Source: Candidatus Eiseniibacteriota bacterium
GTDB taxonomy: Bacteria > Arandabacterota > Arandabacteria > Arandabacterales > Arandabacteraceae
Reading direction: 5' to 3'
Assembly: GCA_030592245.1 (NCBI GenBank)
Contig: JAUVJV010000098.1
Coordinates: 1 to 7,433, forward strand
DNA: 7,433 bases
The position numbers were made by a program, and so were the translations under genes. Below, piece by piece: positions 5,750 through 7,433 of this stretch (position 1 is the stretch's first letter; every line of letters begins with the position of its first letter). The notes under the pieces are model-generated. The model was not told the origin of the DNA and made no database searches. It saw nothing but the letters and a program-made list of their open reading frames with translations.

Positions 5750-7433
5750 CTACTTCACAACCAACATCTTCTTGGTAGCTCCGAACTGGCCGGCTTCCAT
5801 CTTGTAGAAATAGACTCCGCTGGATACTCTCTGTCCTCCCGAGTTGGTACCGTCCCAATGGGCTGAGTACCTTCCGGGTTCAAGACGCCTGTTCTCAAGA
5901 GTACGTACCAGCTGACCCATCGCGTTGTAGACCTTGATGGAGACATTGCCGGATTTCGCAATCTCGTACCTGATATCCGTACCCGCCTTGGCAGGGTTCG
6001 GATAGTTCTGGTTAAGCGCCCACTTGAACTCGGACTTCGTCGGGACATCGGATGTTCCACCGCCACCACCGGGGAACGGAGGAACAAGACCGAACAGGTC
6101 ATTCAAGATGACCTCTACCAGGTCAACACGACCGAAGTACGCGCCCGGCGGGTAGGCCGGGAAGAGTCCCCCGCCCGTGCCGTCGCACTCGGTCCGCCGG
6201 TGAGTGACAAAACCACTGAGGTCGTAGTTGACAAAGACCAACTGACCCGCGTTGGGCGGCGTGCCTTTCTCAACATAGATCGCGCCGTCGGCCGGATCGG
6301 CTGTCACTGCCGGATTCTGCATGTACAGAAGCGGCTGAGCCGTGTAGCCAGCCAGCGGCGGCGAGAGAGCCCTCACGTAGCTCATGTCCCTCAAGGTCGG
6401 GCACTCCCTGTAAACCAGGAGCGAATCCAGGTTGATGGGAGTAACGACGCCCTGTACGGTAACCGTGGCAGGAGCCTCGAGCAAGGCGTAAGGCTTGTCA
6501 AACGGGCCTTCCATCTCCTCGAGGTACTCACAACCCAGGATACCTCCCAGGAACTCGCCACCGAGCGAGTCCTCATTGCCGCCAAGGGGATCCATGCTCC
6601 AGGCAAACTGATCACCACAGAACACGACCTTGCCGCCAAGACTCAAGTACGCTCTTAAGGCAATCTGGGCATCTTCGTCGCAACAATAGTTCGAGAAGTA
6701 AGGCCCAGTGAACCAGAAGATACAGTCGTACCCGGTGTACTGAAGCGGGTGGATATGAACGCTGCTTCCGCCACCACTTACATTGTAGACGTCGAAGCAA
6801 TACCCTGCATCAGCCAGGGTCTTCTCATAGATTTCCACCAGCCGCGGGAACGTGTTGTCGTCGGCAGCCATACACTCGGTATAGTCGATGTTCCACCTCG
6901 GATAACCGTCCACCAGCAAGATCTTGGTGCCGGTAAAGCTAGCCGGATAGATCGGTAGAATCGACATGACAAAGCTGGGATCGAAGTCCTCACGTGTACC
7001 GGTATGATCCGGATCGCCGGGATCGGCGTCCCCGGGCCAGTACTCGATATTACCGAGGGCATCCTCTGCCTTGACATAATACCACAGCTCGATTCCCTTC
7101 TCCCAGAAGCCTCCGGGGGTCACTCCGCTCCCGCCGGCGAAATCGACCGGGCAGAAGTTCTCGTAGTAGTCACCACCGAGTTCCGGTGCCAGGGGATCGT
7201 TGGGGAGGAACATGTTCATGTTCTTGGACTGCCAGACATTTCCCCCATCGATACTACCATACAGCTCGACCGAGACCAGACCGTTCTTGTCCGAGACATT
7301 CACGTAGAGCTTGTTGTCCTTCACAATCTCCGGCGCTCCCCCACGCACGCTGTACCAGTCAAGCGTGTCAACGCTGTAGGCATCGAAACTGGAGTTGTAG
7401 GTACCGATGCTCTCGTGGAAGCTGTCCTGGAAA
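5750..7433 (-). CDS. Secreted protein with GATase-like domain and FlgD-Ig sorting domain, 5' end missing
   Basis: The frame is open to the window edge; 560 residues are visible, beginning FQDSFHESIGTYN, so the GTG at 7348 is not the true start. Numbering is from that edge. Residues about 25-160 are an Ig-like region with SVELYGSIDGG and a GIELWYYVKAEDALGN strand. Residues about 170-450 form a GATase-like alpha/beta domain: KILLVDGYPRW, an EKTLADAGYCFDVYNV helix-strand, GYDCIFWFTGP, then LSLGGKVVFCGDQ. It ends with a VFVNYDLSGF strand and a helix. The same domain, without the Cys of FCGDQ, closes the 732-aa lipoprotein downstream. A GGGGG linker leads to residues 466-560, a textbook FlgD-Ig/type-A-sorting-like domain: QNYPNPAKAGTDIRYEI, IKVYNAMGQLVRTL, a WDGTNSGGQRV turn, SSGVYFYKMEAG and a KKMLVVK end. 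The missing N-terminus could hold a protease or other catalytic domain, so the overall function stays open. The gene ends at its own terminator. Confidence 0.93.
   Translation of the reverse strand, partial: FQDSFHESIGTYNSSFDAYSVDTLDWYSVRGGAPEIVKDNKLYVNVSDKNGLVSVELYGSIDGGNVWQSKNMNMFLPNDPLAPELGGDYYENFCPVDFAGGSGVTPGGFWEKGIELWYYVKAEDALGNIEYWPGDADPGDPDHTGTREDFDPSFVMSILPIYPASFTGTKILLVDGYPRWNIDYTECMAADDNTFPRLVEIYEKTLADAGYCFDVYNVSGGGSSVHIHPLQYTGYDCIFWFTGPYFSNYCCDEDAQIALRAYLSLGGKVVFCGDQFAWSMDPLGGNEDSLGGEFLGGILGCEYLEEMEGPFDKPYALLEAPATVTVQGVVTPINLDSLLVYRECPTLRDMSYVRALSPPLAGYTAQPLLYMQNPAVTADPADGAIYVEKGTPPNAGQLVFVNYDLSGFVTHRRTECDGTGGGLFPAYPPGAYFGRVDLVEVILNDLFGLVPPFPGGGGGTSDVPTKSEFKWALNQNYPNPAKAGTDIRYEIAKSGNVSIKVYNAMGQLVRTLENRRLEPGRYSAHWDGTNSGGQRVSSGVYFYKMEAGQFGATKKMLVVK

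Noticed and set aside
5750..7348. A complete gene starting at the GTG at 7348
   Set aside because: The frame stays open with plausible coding sequence through 28 more codons to the window edge, and the GTG has no ribosome site. The gene is truncated by the window.

Overview
The window is a compact, GC-rich (roughly mid-50s percent by eye) bacterial stretch in which every convincing gene lies on the minus strand. All four substantial genes encode exported, multi-domain surface proteins. They are built from Ig/FN3-like modules with DxDG loops, GATase-like alpha/beta domains and C-terminal FlgD-Ig/type-A-sorting-like domains, with lipoprotein or Sec signal peptides where the N-terminus is visible. 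This architecture is typical of the FCB superphylum and its uncultivated relatives (Krumholzibacteriota, Eisenbacteria, Zixibacteria, Latescibacterota and similar). The phylum cannot be fixed from this window, and no RNA genes, CRISPR arrays, transposases or phage genes are visible.

Layout in the direction of transcription (right to left). (1) 7433-5750: the 3' part of a gene cut by the right window edge. It encodes an Ig-like region, a GATase-like domain, a Gly-rich linker and a classic FlgD-Ig/type-A-sorting-like C-terminus. (2) 5749-5554: an intergenic regulatory segment holding a strong intrinsic terminator for gene 1, then a near-consensus sigma70-type promoter (TTGACA, 18-bp spacer, TATAGT) whose predicted transcript starts with a hairpin. 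(3) 5553-178: a tight three-gene operon. It comprises a 565-residue lipoprotein of Ig-like modules, a 732-residue paralogous lipoprotein carrying an extra C-terminal GATase-like domain, and a 473-residue Sec-exported protein ending in a divergent sorting-like domain. Gaps are 15 and 42 nt. (4) 177-1: a spacer and a possible start of a further minus-strand gene that runs off the left edge.

The two lipoproteins are clearly paralogous over their whole shared length. They would be membrane-anchored, while the proteins from genes 1 and 4 would be released or attached through their C-terminal domains. A reasonable inference is a locus for an outer-surface assembly, co-expressing anchored and sorted components that share modules. 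Its substrate or purpose cannot be read from the sequence. The best candidates for something undescribed are the conserved lipoprotein pair, its recurrent GATase-like domain, and the cysteine insertions in the same Ig module.
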